Below are positions 13,245 to 20,785 of a stretch of DNA of 57,845 nt, one piece after another (within the stretch, counting starts at the first letter, position 1; each line of letters starts with the position of its first letter). The notes beneath the pieces are model-generated. The model saw nothing but the letters and a program-made list of their open reading frames with translations, was not told the DNA's origin and searched no databases. Origin of the DNA: an uncultured Clostridia bacterium (GTDB taxonomy: Bacteria > Bacillota > Clostridia > Oscillospirales > CAG-272); assembly GCA_947626065.1 (NCBI GenBank), contig CANQQT010000007.1:1-57845 (forward strand), written 5' to 3'. The translations under genes and the position numbers were made by a program.

Positions 13245-13487
13245 TCACAGCTTCAGCTTGCGGGCGATTTCTTCCTGCTTTTCGGGCGGAATCCTGCCGA
13301 TTTGCTTGCGGAGATCGTTTTCGTTCGCCGAAAAGAGCTTCCGCTTGATCATCCCGGCGTTGTTCAGCGCCCGCCTTTTCTGCACAGGCGTTGCGCCGAG
13401 CGCGTCGGCGATATCGGAGATGGCCTCTTTGAGCTGGCGGTCGTCGAGCCTTTTCAGCTTTTCCAGTGTTTCTCTGTTGATTTCCAT
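13245..13487 (-). CDS. Unknown small helical protein, first gene of cassette
   Basis: 80 aa, all-helical in appearance, no membrane segment or cofactor motif. It begins MEINRETLEKLKRLDDRQLK and contains a Lys/Arg-rich middle (KRRALNNAGMIKRKL). GGTGAGGAA precedes the ATG at good spacing. First of three minus-strand genes that look co-transcribed. Function not recognised. Confidence 0.75.
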   Translation of the reverse strand: MEINRETLEKLKRLDDRQLKEAISDIADALGATPVQKRRALNNAGMIKRKLFSANENDLRKQIGRIPPEKQEEIARKLKL

Positions 13488-13580
13488 ACGGTGTGTTCCT
13501 CACCTTTCCCATTTGATGGCCGGCGGGAAGGAAAAAGTCCCTTCTCCCGTTTTTCTTACCGACAAATTTACATATTTGTG

Positions 13581-13595
13581 TGGTAATCATTCTCA
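13581..13595. promoter_or_regulatory. Fur-like 7-1-7 box (possible)
   Basis: TGGTAATCATTCTCA matches the Fur-family 7-1-7 consensus TGATAATNATTATCA at 12 of 14 defined positions. It lies in the divergent space between the unknown cassette (minus) and the phosphoesterase (plus), just before a TATAAT at 13604-13609 whose -35 box is poor. Neither flanking unit is an obvious metal gene, so chance is possible. Confidence 0.35.
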
Positions 13596-13640
13596 TTCTA
13601 TGCTATAATAGAAAAAAGGTTCGGCGGGGGGCCTTCCGAG

Positions 13641-13743
13641 CGGCAGTTTTCCGTGCGGAGGTTTTTCAAGTGAAAGTTTTCCGAACGGAAGTTTTCCGAG
13701 TAACAGTTTTCCGGACAGGTCTTCCGCACGGAGCTTTTCCGAC
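13641..13743. repeat. 15-bp tandem repeat upstream of phosphoesterase
   Basis: Seven units of 15 bp (one of 13) built on CGGAAGTTTTCCGAG: 13641, 13656, 13671, 13686, 13701, 13716 and 13729. Each unit is itself a small inverted repeat (CGGAA / TTCCG). One frame reads through it as V-F-R-x-E pentamers, but no ribosome site supports a gene. The rest of 13488-13854 holds nothing else I recognise. Confidence 0.85.
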
Positions 13744-13854
13744 GGTACCCCTCCGGAGAAAGCTTTCCGCGCGGGTTTTCCCGATGAAGGAGCCGCCGCT
13801 TCGCCGAAAAAAGAAAAAGCCGCCTGCGCGAATCGCTTGGCGGCGGGAGGAAAA

Positions 13855-14352
13855 ATGGATATTCTTGTTTTTTCCGATTCTCACGGGGAGATCGAAAGGA
13901 TGAGGGCGACGATAAACTGCTTGCGGCCCGACGCCGTTCTTCACCTCGGGGACGGGGTGAGGGAGTTTGAGACTCTGGCAGCCGAGGATTCCTCCCGCCG
14001 GATTTACCTTGCGGTTCGCGGAAACTGTGACCGGGGCGGGATAGAGGAGCCGAAGGAGCGCCTCTTTACGTGGGAAGGCCTTCGCATCCTCGCCCTCCAC
14101 GGATACACCAAGGGCGTCAAGCACGGCACCGAGGCTTTGGAGCGCTACGCAAGGGAACAGCAGGCGGATATTGTCCTCTACGGGCATACCCACCGGAAGG
14201 AGGATCTCTATCTGCCCGGTGTGGAGGGGGAGAAGGGCCTTCGCCTCTTTAACCCCGGGAGCATCGGCGACCCCTTTTATCCCTCCTTCGGCGTCCTGCA
14301 TATAAAAAATGGACAGGTCGTTTCCTCCTGTTCGGATATTGACTTCACGTGA
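13855..14352 (+). CDS. YfcE/MJ0936-type metallophosphoesterase
   Basis: Calcineurin-like phosphodiesterase of the small YfcE family, acting on cyclic or bis-p-nitrophenyl-type phosphodiesters in studied homologues; the natural substrate is unknown. Metal motifs in order: SDSHG (residues 7-11), GDG near 41 (family GD), GNCD near 63, HGY near 83, and YGHTHRKE near 108. NPGSIGDP follows near 135. 165 aa, usual length. Start ATG at 13855 with GGGAGG 5 nt upstream. Single gene. Confidence 0.9.
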   Translation: MDILVFSDSHGEIERMRATINCLRPDAVLHLGDGVREFETLAAEDSSRRIYLAVRGNCDRGGIEEPKERLFTWEGLRILALHGYTKGVKHGTEALERYAREQQADIVLYGHTHRKEDLYLPGVEGEKGLRLFNPGSIGDPFYPSFGVLHIKNGQVVSSCSDIDFT

Positions 14353-14355
14353 AAA

Positions 14356-14510
14356 TGAAGGTTCACCGCAAAACCTCATGGCGAAGGTTTACCGTGAATT
14401 TTACCGAGGAACCGTATCGCGAAGGTTTACCGCGAATTTTGCCGCGAAACCTCACCGCGAAACTTCAATGCGAAGCTTTACCGCGAAACCTCATCGCGCA
14501 TTTCACAATT
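14356..14510. repeat. About 13-bp degenerate repeat after phosphoesterase
   Basis: About eleven units of 12-15 bp on the theme AAACCTCACCGCG / AAGGTTTACCGCG between the phosphoesterase and the next gene. The units drift strongly in sequence but keep the GCG-AA(A/G) junction. Confidence 0.75.
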
Positions 14511-14592
14511 TCACCTCGGAAGAGAATGAAAAAGCCCGCCGTGTCCGCAAGCCTCGTCGGCTTGCCGATAAACGGCGGGGAAGGAGTCTTTT

Positions 14593-15093
14593 ATGACCTA
14601 TTCCTGTCCGCGCAGAAGAATCACCGCGCAGGTGCTCTGCCTGTTGCTCTTTGCCCTCGCCCTGATGCTCGGGATTTTTTCGGCGCTGGGGCTTGGGCCG
14701 GCGTGGATCTTTCAGCTTCTGATGATGGTTTCCCTCGTCGGCGTCATTCAGATTTCCCAGCGCTATCTTCTCTCGGCGTATGAGTATATCCTTGACCCGC
14801 TGGAGGAGATTTTGCAGTACAACAGAATCACCGTGATCCGGGTGCAGGGGAAGCGCCGTACCTCCGTCTATACAGTCCCTCTTTCGCGGCTGGAGGAGGT
14901 TCTTCCCTACCGAAAATACAAAAAGTTGAGGGAGGAGTACGGGGAGATTTCCATGCGCATGAATTTTTGCGCCGATATGTTCCCGCGCGAATCCTACTGG
15001 CTGATTTTCGGGGACGAAAGCGAAAAGGCCGCCGTTCGCATCCAGTGCGGGAAGGACTTCGCGGAGGAGCTGAGAAAGCGCGCGGGGGTGTGA
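14593..15093 (+). CDS. Unknown two-helix membrane protein
   Basis: 166 aa, not recognised. Two membrane segments at about residues 11-34 and 38-55 (LCLLLFALALMLGIFSAL and IFQLLMMVSLVGVIQI), then a soluble domain of about 110 residues that begins SAYEYILDPLEEILQYNRIT. The pattern of two helices followed by a beta-rich basic domain resembles the small PH-like membrane proteins of Firmicutes, but this is only a topology argument. AAGGAG lies 8 nt before the ATG. Confidence 0.75.
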   Translation: MTYSCPRRRITAQVLCLLLFALALMLGIFSALGLGPAWIFQLLMMVSLVGVIQISQRYLLSAYEYILDPLEEILQYNRITVIRVQGKRRTSVYTVPLSRLEEVLPYRKYKKLREEYGEISMRMNFCADMFPRESYWLIFGDESEKAAVRIQCGKDFAEELRKRAGV

Positions 15094-15440
15094 AAGGCAC
15101 AGGGATGTAAAAACGGCGCTGGGGTGTGAAAAAGCGCGGCAATGTAAAAAGTTGGCAATATTAAGGGCGCGACGGTATAAAAAAGCGCTGACTGTAAAAG
15201 CGCGGCGATAAAAAAGCGTGGCAGTATAAAAAACGCGGACGATGTAAAAAAGCGCGGCGGTGCCGCAAAGAAGCCCCCGGCAAACAAGAGCCCGACGGCA
15301 GACAGAAAACGTGCCGCACGTCGAGCCACTTCCTATAAAACCGTGGGGTCGTTGCACAGGCCGGAACGACAGACGGAAAACACGCCGAACGGTTTGCGCC
15401 GCTCCCTATAAAGCCTCGTGACCGTCGCGCAAGACGGAAT
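15093..15440. repeat. 16-19 bp repeat array plus ~70-bp imperfect duplication
   Basis: From 15093 to about 15258 there are about ten units of 16-19 bp on the theme TRTAAAAAAGCGCGGC. From about 15300 a longer imperfect duplication follows: GACAGAAAAC at 15301 and GACGGAAAAC at 15372 each open a stretch that contains CCTATAAA further on. No gene is visible in 15094-15465. Confidence 0.7.
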
Positions 15441-15465
15441 GGAGGCGGAAAAATTCCTCTTTTTC

Positions 15466-15993
15466 CTATTTTTCGTCTTGCTTCCCGGCGGGCGGCGGGA
15501 CGAGAAACAGGTCGACAAGAAGGGCCTTCCCGGTTTCGGTGCGGAAAATCTTCTCCGCTGTCGCGGCGATATTCTCCCGCGGCGTGTTGCCCTCATAGAA
15601 ATTGACGAGAAAATCGGCCTCCACAAGGATCTGATAGTCTTCTCCCTCGATGGTGTTGTAGGTGTGGTGGCGCCCGACGAGGCTTTCCACCCGCGCGACG
15701 ACCTCCTCCGGGAAGGAAAGGGACGAAAGTAGCCGCCTTGCCACCGGCGGGCCCTCCTGTTCCTGGAGCTTGCCGCTTCCCGAGCCGTATTTTTCGATGG
15801 CCGGGAGGATTCCCACGTCGTGGACGAGCGCGGCGGCCTCAAGAGAAAAGAGCACCTCCTCCGGCACTCTCTCCTGCCGCCCGATAAAGGCCGCAAGGCT
15901 GTGAACCTTGATGAAGTGCTGAATCTGCTTCGGATGCCCCGCAAAGAAGGACACCGTTTCCCGATACAAAGCGTCGAGCTTTTCTCTGTCCAT
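15466..15993 (-). CDS. HD-domain phosphohydrolase
   Basis: HD-superfamily metal hydrolase, 175 aa. The metal ligands are visible in order: H of FIKVHSLAAFIG near 31, HD of AALVHDVGI near 58-59, HH of GRHHTYNTIEG near 108-109, and D of VEADFLVNF near 128. HD domains of this size act on nucleotides or phosphate esters; the substrate cannot be read here. GAGGGAT precedes the ATG. It ends in a short Pro/Lys tail. Upstream on the same strand is ackA, 59 bp away, so the two may be co-transcribed. Confidence 0.85.
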   Translation of the reverse strand: MDREKLDALYRETVSFFAGHPKQIQHFIKVHSLAAFIGRQERVPEEVLFSLEAAALVHDVGILPAIEKYGSGSGKLQEQEGPPVARRLLSSLSFPEEVVARVESLVGRHHTYNTIEGEDYQILVEADFLVNFYEGNTPRENIAATAEKIFRTETGKALLVDLFLVPPPAGKQDEK

Positions 15994-16051
15994 AAATAAA
16001 TCCCTCTTTCCCCGCCCGGAAGCCCGGGTACGGGCTTCCGGCGGTTTTTCC

Positions 16052-17260
16052 TTAAAGCTTGCTTACGATTTCCTCGGTGTCGGTGGCAATCATCAGTTCC
16101 TCGTTGGTGGGAATGAGATAGACCTTGACACGGGAATTGTCGGTGGAGAGACGCACGACGTTGGGCTGATGGTGCGCCTTGGCGTTTACCTCACGGTCGA
16201 TTTCGATGCCGAAGTATTCCATATTCGTGCAGACGCGGTCGCGGAGCTCGGGATTGTTCTCTCCCATTCCTGCGGTGAAGACGATGGCGTCGAGGCCGTT
16301 CATCGCGGCGGTGTAGGAGCCGATGTACTTCTGAATCTGATAGGCGAGAACGGTGGCGGCGACGGTGGCACGGTGGTCGCCCTTGAGGATGGCCGCCTCG
16401 ATGTCGCGGGAGTCGGAGGAGATACCGGAAACGCCGAGGAAGCCGCACTTCTTGTTCATGAAGTCGCTCATCTCGTCGGGCCCGAAGCCCTCCTTTTTCA
16501 TGAGATAGGTGACGATCGCCGGGTCGATGGAGCCACAGCGGGTTCCCATTTCCACCCCGTCAAGAGGCGTGAAGCCCATGGAGGTGTCGATGCACTTTCC
16601 TCCCTTGACGGCGGAAATCGAGGAGCCGTTCCCGATGTGGCAGGTGATGATTTTCGTTTCCTCTACCGGCTTGTCGAGGAGCTTCGCCATTTCCTTCGCC
16701 ACAAACCGATGGGAGGTGCCGTGGGCGCCGTAGCGGCGGATGTGGTACTTTTCAATCATCTCGTAGGGAATCGGATAGGTATACGCCTTCTCCGGCATGG
16801 TCTGATGGAAGGCGGTATCGAAGACCAGCACCTGCGGGACGTTCGGCATGACCTCGGTACAGCCCTCGATGCCCATCAGGTGGGCGGGGGTGTGAAGGGG
16901 CGCGAAGTCGCAGCAGAGCTTCAGCTTTTCGATGACCTCCGGGGTGACGAGACAGCTTTCAAAGAAGTAAGGGCCGCCGTGGACGACGCGATGGCCGACC
17001 GCTTTGATTTCGCTCATGTCCCGGATACAGCCGAGAACCGGGTCGGTCAGGGTGGCGACGACAATCCGCATGGCGACGGCGTGATTTTCCATGGCGATTT
17101 CCCGCTTGGTCTTTTCGCCGTCCTCTCCGAGACGGTGCTCAATGCGGCCGTCGATGCCGATGCGCTCGCAGATGCCCTTGGCCAAAACGCTTCCGGAAGA
17201 GGTTTCAAACAGCTGGTATTTCAAAGAGGAGCTTCCGGCGTTGACAACAAGAACTTTCAT
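16052..17260 (-). CDS. ackA: Acetate kinase
   Basis: Converts acetyl phosphate and ADP to acetate and ATP, the last energy-conserving step of acetate fermentation. Family motifs: N-terminal VLVVNAGSSSLKYQLFET, then VFDTAFHQTMP, RRYGAHGTSHRFV, and TCHIGNGSS. 402 aa, normal. CGGAGG lies 9 nt before the ATG and a perfect SigA promoter lies upstream. The usual partner pta is not next to it. Divergent from tmcAL, whose enzyme uses acetate as substrate. Confidence 0.97.
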   Translation of the reverse strand: MKVLVVNAGSSSLKYQLFETSSGSVLAKGICERIGIDGRIEHRLGEDGEKTKREIAMENHAVAMRIVVATLTDPVLGCIRDMSEIKAVGHRVVHGGPYFFESCLVTPEVIEKLKLCCDFAPLHTPAHLMGIEGCTEVMPNVPQVLVFDTAFHQTMPEKAYTYPIPYEMIEKYHIRRYGAHGTSHRFVAKEMAKLLDKPVEETKIITCHIGNGSSISAVKGGKCIDTSMGFTPLDGVEMGTRCGSIDPAIVTYLMKKEGFGPDEMSDFMNKKCGFLGVSGISSDSRDIEAAILKGDHRATVAATVLAYQIQKYIGSYTAAMNGLDAIVFTAGMGENNPELRDRVCTNMEYFGIEIDREVNAKAHHQPNVVRLSTDNSRVKVYLIPTNEELMIATDTEEIVSKL

Positions 17261-17304
17261 ATTGTATAACCTCCGATGAATGGAATGAAATTCTTAACGT
17301 ATTG

Positions 17305-17333
17305 ATTATACACCATTTTTCCGCCGATTACAA
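17305..17333 (-). promoter_or_regulatory. SigA promoter of ackA
   Basis: Minus strand TTGTAA (17328-17333), 17-bp spacer, TATAAT (17305-17310). Confidence 0.75.
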
Positions 17334-17425
17334 GAGATTTTTCAAAAAAACAGCGCCGCCGGCGACCAAAAAAGAAGAAAAAAACGGAGCTTTGCCGGGG
17401 AAACGGCGAAAAGGAGAGAAAAAGC

Positions 17426-18553
17426 ATGAAAACCGTGGCCGTGATCTGCGAATACAACCCCTTTCATTACGGGCATCTTATCCAGATTTCAAAAATTCGT
17501 GAGAGCTTCGGGGAGGACTGCAGAATCCTTGCGCTGATGAGCGGGAGCGTCACGCAGAGAGGGACTCTCCCGCTCTGCTCCAAAGCTCTCCGCGCCAAAG
17601 CCGCGCTTCTCTGCGGAGTCGACCTTGTGCTGGAGCTTCCGGCCCCCTACTGCTGTTCCAGCGCGGAATTTTTCGCCCGGGGCGCCGTCGGTATTCTGGA
17701 GGCGCTTTCCTGTATAGACGTCCTCTGCTTTGGAAGCGAGAACGGGGAGCTGTCCCGCCTCCTTGAGGTGGCCGAAAATCTCCGCCGGGAGGAGTTCCGG
17801 GAGGCGCTGAAAAGTCCCGCCGCAGGCCTTTCGCATATGCGAGCGGCGGCGGAGCTCTATCGGGCACGCTTCGGGGAGGGCTTTCCCACCCGGCCCAACG
17901 ACATCCTCGCCGTGGAATATCTCAGCGCCCTTGCCGAGCTCGGCGGAGGAATCGCACCCTTTACCTACCGTCGGGAGCCCGGCTTTTCGGCCTCGGCGGC
18001 GCGGGAAGCGGTGAGGGAGGGGAAGGGGGAGGCTCATCTTCCCCCGGCGGCAAAAGAGGTTTTCGCCGACGCGGCTCTCTCCTCCGAGGCTCTCTACGGG
18101 GCGGTGGCCCTCCATACTCTGCGGACGACGCCCGCCGAGGTGCTCGAGGGCTTTGCGGGGATGAACGGCGGCGTCGGGGGATGCCTGAAAAACAGGGCCG
18201 ACGGGGCGGCCTCTTTGGAGGAGCTCCTTTCCCTCTGCGCCTCGAAAAAGCATTCGATTTCCCGCCTTCGCCGCGCCGTCCTCGCGGCGGTTCTCGGGAT
18301 TACGCCGGAGGAAGTTGCCTCGCCGCCTCTCTTTTCGGCCCTTCTCGCGGCAAACGCGGCGGGGCGTCAGATCCTTGCGGAGGCGAAACGGGCGGGCGGT
18401 CTCCCGATCGTCACGAAAAGCCGGGATCGCAGGAGCCTTTCGGCAGAGGCTACTGCGCAATATGAGAAAAGCCTTCGCGCCGACGCGCTCTTTTCTCTCA
18501 CGGTGGGGGAGGCCCCGGCGGTTCTTTGGGGCCAGCGACCGTATATAATATAA
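17426..18553 (+). CDS. tmcAL: tRNA(Met) cytidine acetate ligase
   Basis: TmcAL (formerly YlbM, DUF795) uses ATP and acetate to make N4-acetylcytidine at the wobble base of elongator tRNA-Met. The nucleotidyltransferase core is visible at the N-terminus: CEYNPFHYGHLIQI (residues 8-21) with the H-x-G-H site, then GSVTQRGTLP near 40. SKALRAKAALLCGVDLVLEL follows near residue 52, and a helical C-terminal domain from about 230. 375 aa, slightly short of the family's ~400. A GGAGAG ribosome site precedes ATG 17426. Divergent from ackA by 165 bp. Confidence 0.9.
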   Translation: MKTVAVICEYNPFHYGHLIQISKIRESFGEDCRILALMSGSVTQRGTLPLCSKALRAKAALLCGVDLVLELPAPYCCSSAEFFARGAVGILEALSCIDVLCFGSENGELSRLLEVAENLRREEFREALKSPAAGLSHMRAAAELYRARFGEGFPTRPNDILAVEYLSALAELGGGIAPFTYRREPGFSASAAREAVREGKGEAHLPPAAKEVFADAALSSEALYGAVALHTLRTTPAEVLEGFAGMNGGVGGCLKNRADGAASLEELLSLCASKKHSISRLRRAVLAAVLGITPEEVASPPLFSALLAANAAGRQILAEAKRAGGLPIVTKSRDRRSLSAEATAQYEKSLRADALFSLTVGEAPAVLWGQRPYII

Positions 18554-18697
18554 AAGAAGAAGAGTAAGCGGGAAGCGACCACGGGAAAAATCGGTTGGCC
18601 ACACCGTGATTTCTTCCCCTTTTCCGCCTCCGGAAGCCGGATCTTCCGCCGTTTTGCTTCTTTTTGCTTCAAAAATTCCCGAATATGAAAAAAACAG

Positions 18698-19397
<700 letters not shown>

Positions 19398-19408
19398 AGG
19401 GCTGTTCT

Positions 19409-19435
19409 CCTTCCCCGGCCCCGCGCCGGGGAGGG
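19409..19435 (+). terminator. Hairpin after upp (weak terminator)
   Basis: Arms CCTTCCCCGGC (19409-19419) and GCCGGGGAGGG (19425-19435), 11 bp with one G-T pair. There is no direct U run, only scattered T's 15 bp on, so termination may be partial. Confidence 0.5.
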
Positions 19436-19504
19436 CGGCCCCGTCTTTCGGTCTTTTAGAAAACCGGAAAGCGGGCTGCTTTTCAGACGAATCAAAAGAA
19501 AGAC

Positions 19505-20785
19505 ATGGCTGTAAGAATGAAAAGAATCATCCGGACGGCGGAAACCGTCAGCGTCGGCACCGAGCTCCTTCTCGGGGATACCGTCAATACCGACGCCGCC
19601 TGTATCGCCAAGGCCCTTGCCATGCTGGGAATTCATCAGTACCGGCAGACGGCGGTGGGGGACAACAGGGAACGGCTGGAGGAGGCGGTGCGGGAGGCGC
19701 TTTCCCGCGCGGATCTTTTGATTCTGACGGGAGGGCTCGGCCCCACCTACGACGACATCACGAAGGAGACGGTTGCCGCCATTCTCAAACGGCCGCTTCT
19801 TATGAACGCCGACTCCCTTGCAAGGCTGGAGGACTTCTTCCGCCGGGTGGGAAGGAGAATGACCGACAACAACCGGAAGCAGGCCCTGATGCCGACCGGA
19901 GCCGTCGTTTTTCCCAACCGGAACGGCACGGCGGACGGATGCGCCGTCGATTGCCCCGAGACAGGTAAGACGGTGATCCTCCTCCCCGGCCCGCCGTCGG
20001 AGCTTGAGCCGATGGTGAGAGAGCAGGTTCTCCCCTTCCTTTCCGGGTATACAGACCGGGTACTTGTTTCAAAAAACATCAACATTTGCGGCATGGGGGA
20101 GTCGGAGGTCGAAGCGCTTCTGCACGATCGGATGGCGAAGGCGAAAAATCCGACCGAGGCTCCCTACTGCGCGGAGGGCGAGGTCAGAATCCGCGTCACG
20201 GCCTCTTCTTCCTCCCGTGCCGAGGCGGAGGCCCTTTGCGAAAAATCGGTGAAGGAAATCCTTGAAACGCCGGTCGGGCGCTTTGTTTACGGAGTCGATA
20301 CCACCCCTGAAAGGGCGGTGGTCGAAGGGCTGGCCGCTTCCCACCTGACCCTCTTCACGGCGGAATCCTGCACGGGCGGACTGGTCGCCAAGGTAGTGAC
20401 CGACGTGCCGGGGGCTTCCCGGGTGCTGAAGGGCGGGGTCGTTTCCTATACAAACGAAATCAAGAGGCGCCTGTTGGGGGTCTCGGAAGAAACGCTGGAG
20501 AAGGAAACGGCGGTGTCTTCTGCCTGTGCAACCGAAATGGCGGAGGGGGCGAGAAGAATTTCCGGCGCCGACCTCGGCGTCGCGACGACCGGTTACGCGG
20601 ACGGTGGGGAAGGAGTTCCCGCCGGATGCGCGGGGCTGGTGTTTATCGCCCTTGCCGATGAAAACGGAACGCAGGTAAAGGAGCTTCACCTGACCGGAAC
20701 CCGGGCGGCGGTTCGGGAAAAGGCCGTGAAGCAGCTTTTCCGGATGATACTGGACTCTCTTATGAGTCGAAAGGAGAACCAATGA
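19505..20785 (+). CDS. cinA: CinA-type NMN amidohydrolase / ADP-ribose pyrophosphatase family
   Basis: Two-domain CinA protein, 426 aa. The N-terminal MoaB/MogA-like domain (about 10-175) shows VGTELLLGDTVNTD, TGGLGPTYDDITKE and LLPGPPSE. The C-terminal CinA domain (about 265-420) shows FTAESCTGGLVAKVVTDVPG and VVSYTNEIKRRLLGV; this domain deamidates nicotinamide mononucleotide in studied homologues. The ribosome site is weak (AAAGAAAG), so ATG 19505 or the ATG five codons on (19520) could be used. The stop overlaps the next start in an ATGA, so the LtaS-like gene is coupled to it. Confidence 0.9.
   Translation: MAVRMKRIIRTAETVSVGTELLLGDTVNTDAACIAKALAMLGIHQYRQTAVGDNRERLEEAVREALSRADLLILTGGLGPTYDDITKETVAAILKRPLLMNADSLARLEDFFRRVGRRMTDNNRKQALMPTGAVVFPNRNGTADGCAVDCPETGKTVILLPGPPSELEPMVREQVLPFLSGYTDRVLVSKNINICGMGESEVEALLHDRMAKAKNPTEAPYCAEGEVRIRVTASSSSRAEAEALCEKSVKEILETPVGRFVYGVDTTPERAVVEGLAASHLTLFTAESCTGGLVAKVVTDVPGASRVLKGGVVSYTNEIKRRLLGVSEETLEKETAVSSACATEMAEGARRISGADLGVATTGYADGGEGVPAGCAGLVFIALADENGTQVKELHLTGTRAAVREKAVKQLFRMILDSLMSRKENQ

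Noticed and set aside
13580-13903. Frame with V-F-R-x-E pentamer repeats upstream of the phosphoesterase
   Set aside because: It is a translation of the 15-bp DNA repeat, overlaps the phosphoesterase start, and has no ribosome site.
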